Shown here in pieces: positions 1 to 7,193 of a DNA stretch of 15,151 bases; position 1 is the stretch's first letter; each line of letters begins with the position of its first letter. The position numbers were made by a program, and so were the translations under genes. The DNA is from JAFDVL01 sp031398365 (lineage in GTDB: Bacteria > Acidobacteriota > Blastocatellia > RBC074): positions 1 through 15,151 of the forward strand of contig JANNND010000194.1 of assembly GCA_031398365.1 (NCBI GenBank), in the 5' to 3' direction. A model generated the notes under the pieces. That model saw nothing but the letters and a program-made list of their open reading frames with translations, searched no databases and had not been told where the DNA came from.

Positions 1-1130
1 GGTACACCCTGAGCGTGGGTGAAGGCGGAGGACAGAACACGATCATCATGGGGCGCACCGGCAAATTTTATCCGCGCACGTTTTACCCGGACGCCCGCAC
101 CGAACAGGAAGCCAAAGCCATTGAGGTTACGGAAGGCGGCGAAGTTACGGGCATAGACATCAAGTTGCCCAAACCCGAAAAGGCTTACGAAGCGCGAGGC
201 CGCATCATTGATGCCAGCACAGGCGCGCCGCTGGTGGGCATGGCGTTGTCTTACCGCTCCATCAGCAATAATCCGGCCTCTATGGGCGCGTTTGGCATCA
301 CGCAGGAGCGCACGAATGCACAAGGGGAATTCGTGTTACAAGGCTTGGTGTCCGGCAAATATATGGCGGCGATGCAAGCCCTGGAAACCACCAGCGAATA
401 TTACAGCGATCCGCTAATGTTTGAGGTGCAAGAAGGCGATACCGAAGGGTTGGAATTGAAAGCCTCGCGCGGCGCGGTCATCAGCGGCGTGGTCATCATC
501 GAAGGAGCCACCGACCCGGCGATCCTCAAACGCGTGACAGAGGTGCGTGTAATGGCATTTCCAGAGACACCCGCCACGCCAGGAGCAGCCCCGCCAATGC
601 CAATGCTCAACTTTGGTAGCAATCGCTCGACCAATCCTGATGGCACATTTCGCCTTGTGGGTGTGCGTTCAGGCAAAAATCGGATCACCTCATCTTCAGT
701 TGAGTCCTTAATGGGGGTGCGTATTGAACGGGACGGCGTGGAAATCCCTGGCGTATTGGATGTAACTACAGGTGAGCAAATCACGGGGATCAAGGTCGTG
801 ATGGTCTACGGCTCCGGCATCATTCGCGGACAGGTCAATGTCCTCAATGGCACGCTGCCGCCGGATGCGCAATATCTGGTTAGGGCGCGCCGCATCACTG
901 CCTCTCCCAGTAGTGGCAGCGACATGCGCCGTGCGCTAACGGATGCGCGCGGCAAATTTGTGCTGGAGGGAATTGCGCCGGGCGAGTATGAATTGGTGCT
1001 GTCTCCTATACAAGGAATGAACTCCGGCGCTATGCCGCGCCCTGTGCCACAGAAAGTGGTCGCGGGCGTGGGCGAAACGCCTGTCACCATCACCTTGGAT
1101 TTGGGCGAGAAGAAGGGGGGGCAGCAATGA
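1..1130 (+). CDS. Exported CpD-repeat protein, cassette copy A1 (5' truncated by window edge)
   Basis: The reading frame is open to the left edge (codons at 3, 6, 9 and so on), and the first visible residues, YTLSVGEGGG, align with the middle of the second repeat of the A2 protein (2970-4658). The GTG at 15 is therefore not the real start and the gene begins upstream. What remains is the end of repeat 2, with a TFYPDARTEQEA loop followed by GIDIKL, and then three complete carboxypeptidase-regulatory-like beta-sandwich repeats (about residues 60-155, 155-268 and 268-371). Each repeat carries the family signature of a V/I-x-G-x-V strand, a D-x-x-G-x-F/Y turn and L-x-P/A-G-x-Y. It ends in VTITLDLGEKK, like A2. 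The stop overlaps the ATG of the next gene by four bases. A signal peptide is expected upstream but is not visible. No enzyme motif is seen; a surface or periplasmic structural or ligand-binding role is inference. Confidence 0.85.
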   Translation, partial: YTLSVGEGGGQNTIIMGRTGKFYPRTFYPDARTEQEAKAIEVTEGGEVTGIDIKLPKPEKAYEARGRIIDASTGAPLVGMALSYRSISNNPASMGAFGITQERTNAQGEFVLQGLVSGKYMAAMQALETTSEYYSDPLMFEVQEGDTEGLELKASRGAVISGVVIIEGATDPAILKRVTEVRVMAFPETPATPGAAPPMPMLNFGSNRSTNPDGTFRLVGVRSGKNRITSSSVESLMGVRIERDGVEIPGVLDVTTGEQITGIKVVMVYGSGIIRGQVNVLNGTLPPDAQYLVRARRITASPSSGSDMRRALTDARGKFVLEGIAPGEYELVLSPIQGMNSGAMPRPVPQKVVAGVGETPVTITLDLGEKKGGQQ

Positions 1131-1162
1131 ACATCCGAATGAATATCCAGATGAATCACCAG
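1127..1162 (+). repeat. Three tandem 12-base units at the start of B1
   Basis: The units ATGAACATCCGA, ATGAATATCCAG and ATGAATCACCAG lie head to tail and in frame. They encode the N-terminal MNIR-MNIQ-MNHQ and give three possible in-frame starts at 1127, 1139 and 1151. The first start overlaps the stop of A1. The unit looks like a small local duplication at the translational-coupling site. Confidence 0.75.
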
Positions 1163-2998
1163 CAACATTTGGCAAGCGCAGCCCTATGGTCATTACCATT
1201 CGCGTTCGTGGCGATGATTGGTCTGGCGGTGATTGCGTTCGCGCAAGTGCCGCCCCCACCGCCGCCCACAACTTCAGTTAGTCCAGCGCCAAATGACAGC
1301 AAAGTTACCACTGGCAAGCGCGGCTCCATCACCGGACGTGTGTTGGGTGAAGACGGGCAACCGCTCGAAGGGGCGACCGTTATTGCCACGGCCATGAACG
1401 CAGATCGCGCCGCCAATCGTTCGGGGGCGACCGATGAAGAGGGCAACTTCAAATTGCAAAATTTGCCTGCGGCGGCGTACTTCGTGACCGCTTCCGTGCC
1501 GGGCTTTGTCAGTTCGCAAGGCAGTATGCAGGAGGCGATGACGACCAACACCCCACAGCGTTACCGCATCGGGGAATCCGTCACTCTTACAATGATTAAA
1601 GGTGGCGCAGTGACCGGCAAAGTGCTTGATGCGGCAGGCCAGCCGCTGGTCGGTGCGCCGGTGTCATTGGCGCGTGTGCGGGATGCGGAAGGGCGTGCGA
1701 TCAATGAAACAATGCCGAACGGGCGTCCCGGCATGAGCGATGATCGCGGCGTGTATCGGCTTTATGGTTTGTCCGCAGGCTCTTACGTCGTCTACACCAA
1801 TGGCGGCGGAGAGATGTTTTCCGCGCTGTCTGGCGCGCGCGAAGTCTCGACATACTATCCGAACGCCACCCGCGACACGGCGCAGGAGGTCTCCGTCTCT
1901 GCCGGAATGGAGGTGCAAGGCATAGACATTCGGCATCGCGGCGATTTGGGACACGCCGTGAGCGGCACGATCACGGGAGCGATGCAGAGTGGCTCCCCTA
2001 TGCAGATTACGATGGTTGAGTTATTGCAGGCGAGCACGGGGAATCGCGTCGGTACTGCCAACATTAACATGGCCTCCAACAGCGGCTTTGCGCTCTATGG
2101 CATACCCGACGGCGAATATGACCTGACCGCCGTGCAACGGGTCGTGAGTATGGGACAGCGCGTGGCTGCCGATAGTTTGGCGTCGGCTCCGCGGCGCGTG
2201 ACTGTGCGCGGCGGCGATGTCACCGGCATTGAATTGAAATTGGCGGCATTAAGTTCCCTCGCCGGACGTATCGTCCTGGAAAAGCTGGCGAAGACCGATT
2301 GCCAGATCACCCGGCGCGGCGATTTGGAAGAAACGTTGCTGATACTTCGGTGCGAAGATAAAGACGTGCGACGCGGCACCTTGAGCTACCTTGTGCAGGA
2401 CGCAACCCCAAATGACAAAGGTGACTTTGTGGTGCGCGATTTAGCGGCGGGGCGCTATCGCCTGACCCCACAATTGCCCAGCGATCATTGGTATTACAAA
2501 GCCCTGAACCTGGGAGCCGCTGCTGCTGCTCCTGCGAAACCTGCGACGACAAAAACCGCCCCGGCGAAAGCGGCTGCACCGAGCCTTGCCACGATTGCTT
2601 TGAAGAGTGGCGAAAAGCTGACCGGCGTCACGCTGACGATTGCCGAAGGAGCAGCCGGGTTAAGCGGGCGCGTCGCAGGCAAAACGTTACCGGCGCGGTT
2701 GCGTGTGCATGTGGTGCCTGCGGAAACGGAGGCGGCGGCGGATGTGTTGCGCTACCACGAAGTTGTGACGCGTGATGGGAACTTTGTGCTACATCACCTT
2801 GCGCCCGGTAAATACTGGTTGCTGGCGCGCGCTGTGCCGGATGATGAATCCGATGAGAAGCCGGCCAAGCCTGTCGCCTGGGATGCGAATGAGCGGGCCA
2901 AACTGCGGCAAGCCGCTGTGGCAGCAGGCAATGCGGTTGAATTAACAACGTGCCAGCGGGTGCAGGACTTTGTGGTGCAATTTGTTGGTGGAAAATGA
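1127..2998 (+). CDS. Exported CpD-repeat protein, cassette copy B1
   Basis: This 623-residue protein has an N-terminal signal peptide: a hydrophobic stretch at about residues 15-38 ending in AFA|Q, so Q40 would be the first mature residue. A proline run (PPPPPP) and a short linker follow, then five carboxypeptidase-regulatory-like beta-sandwich repeats at about 66-158, 160-275, 278-375, 378-508 and 510-623. Repeat 4 contains an Ala/Pro/Lys/Thr-rich insert (about 463-485) that is absent from the B2 homologue. C392 and C609 correspond to C337 and C542 of B2 and could form a disulphide. The start ATG overlaps the A1 stop, with the purine-rich AGAAGGGGGG just upstream as a Shine-Dalgarno. Two further in-frame ATGs (1139, 1151) come from a 12-base repeat. 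No catalytic residues are recognised, so the molecular role is unknown. Family assignment is confident; function is not. Confidence 0.88.
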   Translation: MNIRMNIQMNHQQHLASAALWSLPFAFVAMIGLAVIAFAQVPPPPPPTTSVSPAPNDSKVTTGKRGSITGRVLGEDGQPLEGATVIATAMNADRAANRSGATDEEGNFKLQNLPAAAYFVTASVPGFVSSQGSMQEAMTTNTPQRYRIGESVTLTMIKGGAVTGKVLDAAGQPLVGAPVSLARVRDAEGRAINETMPNGRPGMSDDRGVYRLYGLSAGSYVVYTNGGGEMFSALSGAREVSTYYPNATRDTAQEVSVSAGMEVQGIDIRHRGDLGHAVSGTITGAMQSGSPMQITMVELLQASTGNRVGTANINMASNSGFALYGIPDGEYDLTAVQRVVSMGQRVAADSLASAPRRVTVRGGDVTGIELKLAALSSLAGRIVLEKLAKTDCQITRRGDLEETLLILRCEDKDVRRGTLSYLVQDATPNDKGDFVVRDLAAGRYRLTPQLPSDHWYYKALNLGAAAAAPAKPATTKTAPAKAAAPSLATIALKSGEKLTGVTLTIAEGAAGLSGRVAGKTLPARLRVHVVPAETEAAADVLRYHEVVTRDGNFVLHHLAPGKYWLLARAVPDDESDEKPAKPVAWDANERAKLRQAAVAAGNAVELTTCQRVQDFVVQFVGGK

Positions 2999-4658
2999 GA
3001 AGGGGGATTGTATATTTCGTGGCTGCTATCTTTTTTGCCTTGTGCTTACGTTCCCGCTGCTGGCCCTGGCGCAAACCGACCAGACGAGGACGGGTTCTAT
3101 TGCGGGGCGTGTCATGCGGGGCGATAAACCGCTGGCAGGCATTTTGGTTTTTGCCAATCGGTTGAATCAATACGGCGGGTGGCAACCCACCGGAGCAACG
3201 ACAAAAACCGACGGCGACGGGCGGTATCAGCTTGCCAATCTGGCTGCTGGCAACTACCTCGTCTCGCCGTGCGCCCTGGCTGATGTGTTCACGGAACAGC
3301 GCGCATTAAGCTATGGCAAACCTGTGCTGGTGCAAGCGGGCGAAGTGGTCGAAAACGTAGATTTTGCGCTGGTCAGGGGCGGCGTCATCACGGGGACTGT
3401 CACCGACGATAGTGGCAAGCCGGTTGTTGGCGTAGACGTCCGGCTGCTGAAAAAAACCGAACGCGGAGCGAGTCTGAGCTACTTTTCACCGCTGCTTTAC
3501 CTGATGAGTAGAACCGATGATCGGGGCGTGTATCGGTTGTTTGGCTTGCTGCCAGACAAATATCTGGTACGGGTGGGCAGCGAAGAAGACGGCACGCCTG
3601 TGCGGAACAGATTTGGTGGCGCATACCATCCGCCAACCTATTATCCTGATGTCACGAACGAAGCCGAAGCCAAAGTGGTCGAAGTGACAAGCGACAGCGA
3701 ACAGACTGACATTGACATCAAGCTGGCCGCGGCGCAATCCACTTACGTTGTCAAAGGACGCATTATTGATGCCGCCAGCGGCCTGCCCATCGTGGGCGCA
3801 CGCGTGCAGCTTACCAAATTGTCTGGCGCGCGGTTCGGCACGGTCGGGCTGGAGCGCACGAATTTGCAGGGCGAATTTCGGCTCTCCGGCTTCGGCCCCG
3901 GCAGCTATACGGTAGCGCTGGCAATGGAGGACGGGTTCAATTACTACACCGAGCCAAAGAAATTCGAGGTCGTCAGCAGCGATGTTGCAGGTCTTGAACT
4001 CAAAGCTGCACTGGGTAATACAGTGAGTGGACGAGTGGTCATTGAAGGCACCAAAGACCCGACTTTGCTGAATGTGCGCGGCCTTACGCTGGGCGTGTTT
4101 TCTGAAGCGTCGGATCGCTCTGGCTCACAATCTGCACGCTTGAGTCTTAATCCTGATGGCAGCTTTCGGGTGGCCGGTCTCAGACCGGGGAAAGCCAGAT
4201 TTAATATGGGCTTTGGCGCTGGGGCGATGTTTTCGCAGGCGCGCCCGATTATTTTGCGCACCGAAAAAGACGGCCAATCCTGGCCGCATGATTTCCCCAT
4301 TGCCGCCAATGAAAATGCGTTCAATGTGCGCATCATCGTTGCCTACGGCGTCGGCGTTGTACGTGGACAGGTGAAGGTGAGTGGCGAGCCGGCGTCCGAG
4401 GTGGGGCAAGTGCGCGTGAGCCTTGTTCCCGTACCTGCCAACACACGTGAAACTCGCATGGCGATAACGGATGCCGGTGGCCGCTTTTTGATGGAAGGAT
4501 TGTTGCCCGGTGACTATCAAATCGTTGCGGTTCCGATCCGTCCGGCGGCGGATGGAAAAAGACGAAAGCCTCCTGTCCCGCAACCCATCGTCGTAGCGGG
4601 TGAGAAAGAAACACAAATCACGTTGACGCTGGATTTGACCGGGGAGGAAAAGCCATGA
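2970..4658 (+). CDS. Exported CpD-repeat protein, cassette copy A2 (N-terminus apparently frameshifted)
   Basis: The uninterrupted frame begins at TTG 2970 (562 residues), but its first 24 residues are acidic and unlike a signal peptide. The convincing start is ATG 2995, which overlaps the B1 stop as ATGA like the other junctions and reads MRRGIVYFVAAIFF in another frame. Adding one T to the run at 3031-3036 joins the two frames into a textbook signal peptide ending LLALA|Q and a protein of 554 residues. Five carboxypeptidase-regulatory-like beta-sandwich repeats follow. In uncorrected numbering they lie at about 40-135, 138-250, 252-345, 347-455 and 456-560. The protein aligns with A1 from GGAYHPPTYYPD onward, including the RIIDA repeat-3 opening and a C-terminal TLTLDL. 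It is probably exported to the periplasm or surface; no enzyme motif is visible. If the sequence is exact, export would depend on the weak TTG start or on slippage. Confidence 0.85.
   Translation: MWCNLLVENEKGDCIFRGCYLFCLVLTFPLLALAQTDQTRTGSIAGRVMRGDKPLAGILVFANRLNQYGGWQPTGATTKTDGDGRYQLANLAAGNYLVSPCALADVFTEQRALSYGKPVLVQAGEVVENVDFALVRGGVITGTVTDDSGKPVVGVDVRLLKKTERGASLSYFSPLLYLMSRTDDRGVYRLFGLLPDKYLVRVGSEEDGTPVRNRFGGAYHPPTYYPDVTNEAEAKVVEVTSDSEQTDIDIKLAAAQSTYVVKGRIIDAASGLPIVGARVQLTKLSGARFGTVGLERTNLQGEFRLSGFGPGSYTVALAMEDGFNYYTEPKKFEVVSSDVAGLELKAALGNTVSGRVVIEGTKDPTLLNVRGLTLGVFSEASDRSGSQSARLSLNPDGSFRVAGLRPGKARFNMGFGAGAMFSQARPIILRTEKDGQSWPHDFPIAANENAFNVRIIVAYGVGVVRGQVKVSGEPASEVGQVRVSLVPVPANTRETRMAITDAGGRFLMEGLLPGDYQIVAVPIRPAADGKRRKPPVPQPIVVAGEKETQITLTLDLTGEEKP
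2995..3047 (+). other. Apparent -1 frameshift at a T6 run inside the A2 signal peptide
   Basis: From ATG 2995 the frame reads MRRGIVYFVAAIFF up to base 3036 and then leaves the protein frame, giving arginine/tryptophan-rich nonsense to a stop near 3165. The downstream frame supplies CLVLTFPLLALAQ directly after the run of six T (3031-3036). One extra T, or a -1 slip on TTT TTT, restores a complete n-, h- and c-region. Possible causes are a homopolymer sequencing or assembly error, a real recent mutation, or recoding or transcriptional slippage. The sequence alone cannot choose between them. Confidence 0.75.
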
Positions 4659-6328
4659 ACCCTCTGTTATGTTTGCTTGTGCTGCTGATTTCCGGCGCGC
4701 CTGCGTTGGCGCAGCAGGGCAGCGCGGTCAATGCCCCGCGCCCCACTGCAATCACAGGCCGCGTTCTCAACGAAGAAGGGCAACCGTTGCGCGGCGCGAT
4801 GGTCACGGTTTTCAGGCTGGGCGGCAGCCCCCCAACCGGAGCCGTGACGGATGCCGAAGGTAAGTTCCGCATCACCAATTTAACCCCCGGCAATTACCGC
4901 GTTGCTGCTGCGCTTACGCCGTTGGTGTCTGCTACCAATGCTGGCCCCACCTTCGTCGGCGATGATGTCACGCTCACGTTGGTCAAAGGGGGCGTGATTA
5001 CCGGCACTGTGTCAGACACAAACAACGAACCACTGGTGGGCGCGATGGTTTCCGCCCAGCGCGTGCGCGATGCCGAAGGCGAACCTGCCAGCGGTGGCGG
5101 TTTTGGTAGTGCGATGTCAGATGATCGGGGCATCTATCGTTTGTTCGGTTTGCCTGCTGGCGCATATCTGGTAGTCGCGCGCAACAATGCCGGACTGGCG
5201 GCGAATGCGGCAACTGATGCTCCCACCTATTTCCCTTCGGCCTCGCGCGCTGCGGCGCAGGAGGTCAGCGTCGGCGTGGGCGCAGTGACCAGTGACATCA
5301 ACATTCGCTTTCGCGGCGCCAGCGGCTATACCGTCAGTGGCACTGTTTCCGGGCTGGTAGACCCAAACGTAGACACCAATATCAGTCTGAGCCTCACCGT
5401 CGGGGGCGAATTAGTAGCCAGCGGCTTCCTCTATCCGCGTGCGATGGGCAATCGGTTTACGCTTTACGGTGTACCGGACGGCGAATATGAACTCCGCGCG
5501 ACACGCCAGGGCTTCCATCTGAATGAACCGCGCATCTCTTTCACGCCCTTGCCCGTGCGGGTGCGCGGCGGTGATGTCGCAGGGTTGGATTTGAAACTGC
5601 TGCCTGCTGCCCTGCTAACTGGACGCGTGGTGGTGGAGCAGGCTCCTTCCACCAATCGCTCGTGTGTGAGCAATCGTGTCGGGCGCGTTGAAGAGATGCG
5701 CATTTCCGCGACGTCTTTTGATTTTGCCCAGCGACGTTCGCTTATTGGTGGGCAAGCCGTGCCGGAAGCGACGGGCGATTTTTTTCTGCGCAATTTATCT
5801 GCTGGACGGTTTCGTTTAATGACCGATTTGCCCAGCGATTCCTGGTACGTCAAATCGCTCCTACTCAGATCGCCCCGCCTCAACCTGCCGTCTGCCCGTG
5901 CGCAATCCGGCGCGCCCCGCGTACTTGATGTCGGCCAACACGGTGTTACTTTGGCGGTTGGCGAACAGCTTTCGGGCCTGACGCTCACCATCGCTGAGGG
6001 CGCTGCCAGCGTACGGGGGCGCGTGGTCACAGCACCAGGAGCGCTGTTGCCCCCACATTTGCTGGTGCATTTGGTTCCCGTCGAGGCCACCGCTCACGAA
6101 TTGCGGTTTGCCGTCGCCCAGGTACGCCGCGATGCCACGTTTTCTTTGCAGCACTTAGCGCCGGGCCGCTATTGGATTGTGGCTCGTCTGGCGATGCCAT
6201 CCGAACTTGCCCCGGAAAGTCCGGCAGAGTTACGTCGCGCCGCCAGCGCCGCGCATCAGGCAATGGAGCTGACTTCGTGCCAGCATGTCCAGAATTTTGT
6301 CTTGAAATTTGAGGCGGGAGTGAAGTAG
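4655..6328 (+). CDS. Exported CpD-repeat protein, cassette copy B2
   Basis: This 557-residue protein starts at ATG 4655, overlapping the A2 stop as ATGA, with a strong GGGGAGG Shine-Dalgarno at about 4640-4646. A compact signal peptide (residues 1-19, LLCLLVLLISGAPALA) is followed by Q20. The cysteine at 6 is not in a lipobox context, so a lipoprotein is unlikely. Five carboxypeptidase-regulatory-like repeats follow at about 31-112, 113-222, 224-316, 318-448 and 450-557. Alignment with B1 is clear throughout: VTLT-KGG, RVRDAEG, MSDDRG-YRL-GL, GVPDGEYEL against GIPDGEYDL, LTIAEGAA, HLAPG-YW, and the C-terminal ELT-CQ-VQ-FV. The cysteines C337 and C542 match a pair in B1. The protein lacks the Ala/Pro linker of B1. 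It closes the four-gene overlap chain. No known catalytic motif is seen, so a structural or binding role is inferred only from the fold. Confidence 0.88.
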   Translation: MNPLLCLLVLLISGAPALAQQGSAVNAPRPTAITGRVLNEEGQPLRGAMVTVFRLGGSPPTGAVTDAEGKFRITNLTPGNYRVAAALTPLVSATNAGPTFVGDDVTLTLVKGGVITGTVSDTNNEPLVGAMVSAQRVRDAEGEPASGGGFGSAMSDDRGIYRLFGLPAGAYLVVARNNAGLAANAATDAPTYFPSASRAAAQEVSVGVGAVTSDINIRFRGASGYTVSGTVSGLVDPNVDTNISLSLTVGGELVASGFLYPRAMGNRFTLYGVPDGEYELRATRQGFHLNEPRISFTPLPVRVRGGDVAGLDLKLLPAALLTGRVVVEQAPSTNRSCVSNRVGRVEEMRISATSFDFAQRRSLIGGQAVPEATGDFFLRNLSAGRFRLMTDLPSDSWYVKSLLLRSPRLNLPSARAQSGAPRVLDVGQHGVTLAVGEQLSGLTLTIAEGAASVRGRVVTAPGALLPPHLLVHLVPVEATAHELRFAVAQVRRDATFSLQHLAPGRYWIVARLAMPSELAPESPAELRRAASAAHQAMELTSCQHVQNFVLKFEAGVK

Positions 6329-6380
6329 AACGTAGCTTCTTTCGTGAATCTTTTCTTGGCTCCGCTCCGTTTTAGACTTT

Positions 6381-7154
6381 GTGCGACGAATTACCTTTAT
6401 TTTTTTCTTTTGCTTGTTGATGGCGCCTCTGGCCCTGGCCCAACGCAAACCACCCAAACCCAAATTTGATGCTCGCAAGAATGCGCAGGAGCAAAAAGAG
6501 CTGGCCCAGAAAGCGGCGGCTTCGCGCGAAGATCTGATCGCCGCGACGAAAAAATATCGGGATAGTTTGGGTGGATTGTTGACCGCATTGAAAGAACAGG
6601 AACGATTAAAGGTCGAAGTGCTGGAGAAGAAGCAGTCCCTGATTGCGCAAGGATTGATGGTTAAGCGTGAGTTGGAGCCAAACGAACAGGAACTGACACG
6701 TCTGCGCACGCAAATGACTGACACCAACAAACGCATCACCCAGGCCGATCAGTTCATGGTCGAAATCATGAACCTGGAACAACTGGCCAGGAACCCGCCG
6801 AAAACCTATCAAGCGCCGGGTATGTATTACGACAACACGCGCTACATCCGCTACACCGGAACCGTTGCCTGGTCGTTGCGGGGATTCTCTCAGGTGGATT
6901 CGTTTTACCAATCCCGCTACCGCCAATCCCTGCCCGTCAGCGCGTTTGGGCAATCTGATACGCACAATCGTTTAGGGTTCGATCACAGCAATTCATTTGA
7001 TGTCGCGCTGCACCCGGACACGGCGGAAGCGCAGGCGGTCATGAGCTATTTGCGCAGTCGCGGTATCCCGTTCACCGCCTTTCGCGGCGCGATTCCCGGC
7101 AATGCGACCGGCGCGCACATTCACATCGGCTATCCTTCCCATCGCTTCAAGTAG
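6381..7154 (+). CDS. Secreted coiled-coil protein with C-terminal LAS/M15-like metallopeptidase domain
   Basis: The gene starts at GTG 6381, chosen because it gives a full signal peptide (MRRITFIFFFCLLMAPLALA|Q, 257 residues in total). Residues about 28-135 are rich in K, E, Q and A with heptad-like spacing and are probably a coiled coil. The C-terminal region, about 150-257, contains S192-x-x-H195, then GFDH202SNSFD207VAL, and finally GAH246IH248IG. The order His...Asp...His-x-His resembles the zinc ligands of LAS-type peptidases such as M15 D-Ala-D-Ala carboxypeptidases. The spacing between the first His and the Asp is not standard whichever histidine is used. A role on peptidoglycan cross-links or stem peptides in the periplasm is therefore inferred. 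It lies 52 bases after B2 on the same strand, so it may be in the same transcript. No strong Shine-Dalgarno is seen. A non-catalytic member of the fold is the main alternative. Confidence 0.75.
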   Translation: MRRITFIFFFCLLMAPLALAQRKPPKPKFDARKNAQEQKELAQKAAASREDLIAATKKYRDSLGGLLTALKEQERLKVEVLEKKQSLIAQGLMVKRELEPNEQELTRLRTQMTDTNKRITQADQFMVEIMNLEQLARNPPKTYQAPGMYYDNTRYIRYTGTVAWSLRGFSQVDSFYQSRYRQSLPVSAFGQSDTHNRLGFDHSNSFDVALHPDTAEAQAVMSYLRSRGIPFTAFRGAIPGNATGAHIHIGYPSHRFK

Positions 7155-7193
7155 GCTTCAAATAATCCCGCGCCCGTTGTATTTTGGCTCCCA

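Larger units (their letters stand above)
1..6328 (+). repeat. Tandem duplication of a two-gene cassette (A1-B1)(A2-B2)
   Basis: A1 aligns with A2 and B1 with B2 over their visible lengths, including type-specific C-termini: TLDL plus a charged tail in A, ELT-CQ-VQ-FV in B. A and B share only the general repeat fold. The order A-B-A-B and identical ATGA junctions indicate duplication of a two-gene unit of about 3.5 kb. By eye the copies have diverged well beyond recent duplication. The left end of the array lies outside the window, so more copies may exist there. Confidence 0.75.

Noticed and set aside
15..1130. GTG at 15 as the true start of the first gene
   Set aside because: The frame stays open to the window edge and the residues before GTG (YTLS) align with the interior of repeat 2 of A2, so the gene is simply truncated.
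2628..3185. 185-codon minus-strand open frame across the B1/A2 junction
   Set aside because: It is His/Gln/Pro/Arg-rich antisense translation of clear + strand genes.
4655..4720. Lipoprotein signal for B2 because of Cys6
   Set aside because: The cysteine lies in the early hydrophobic region without a preceding lipobox (L-A/S-G/A-C), while a clear A-L-A|Q site follows.
5464..6090. 208-codon minus-strand open frame
   Set aside because: It is antisense to the B2 repeat protein; the peptide is Arg/Ser/Pro-rich without motifs.
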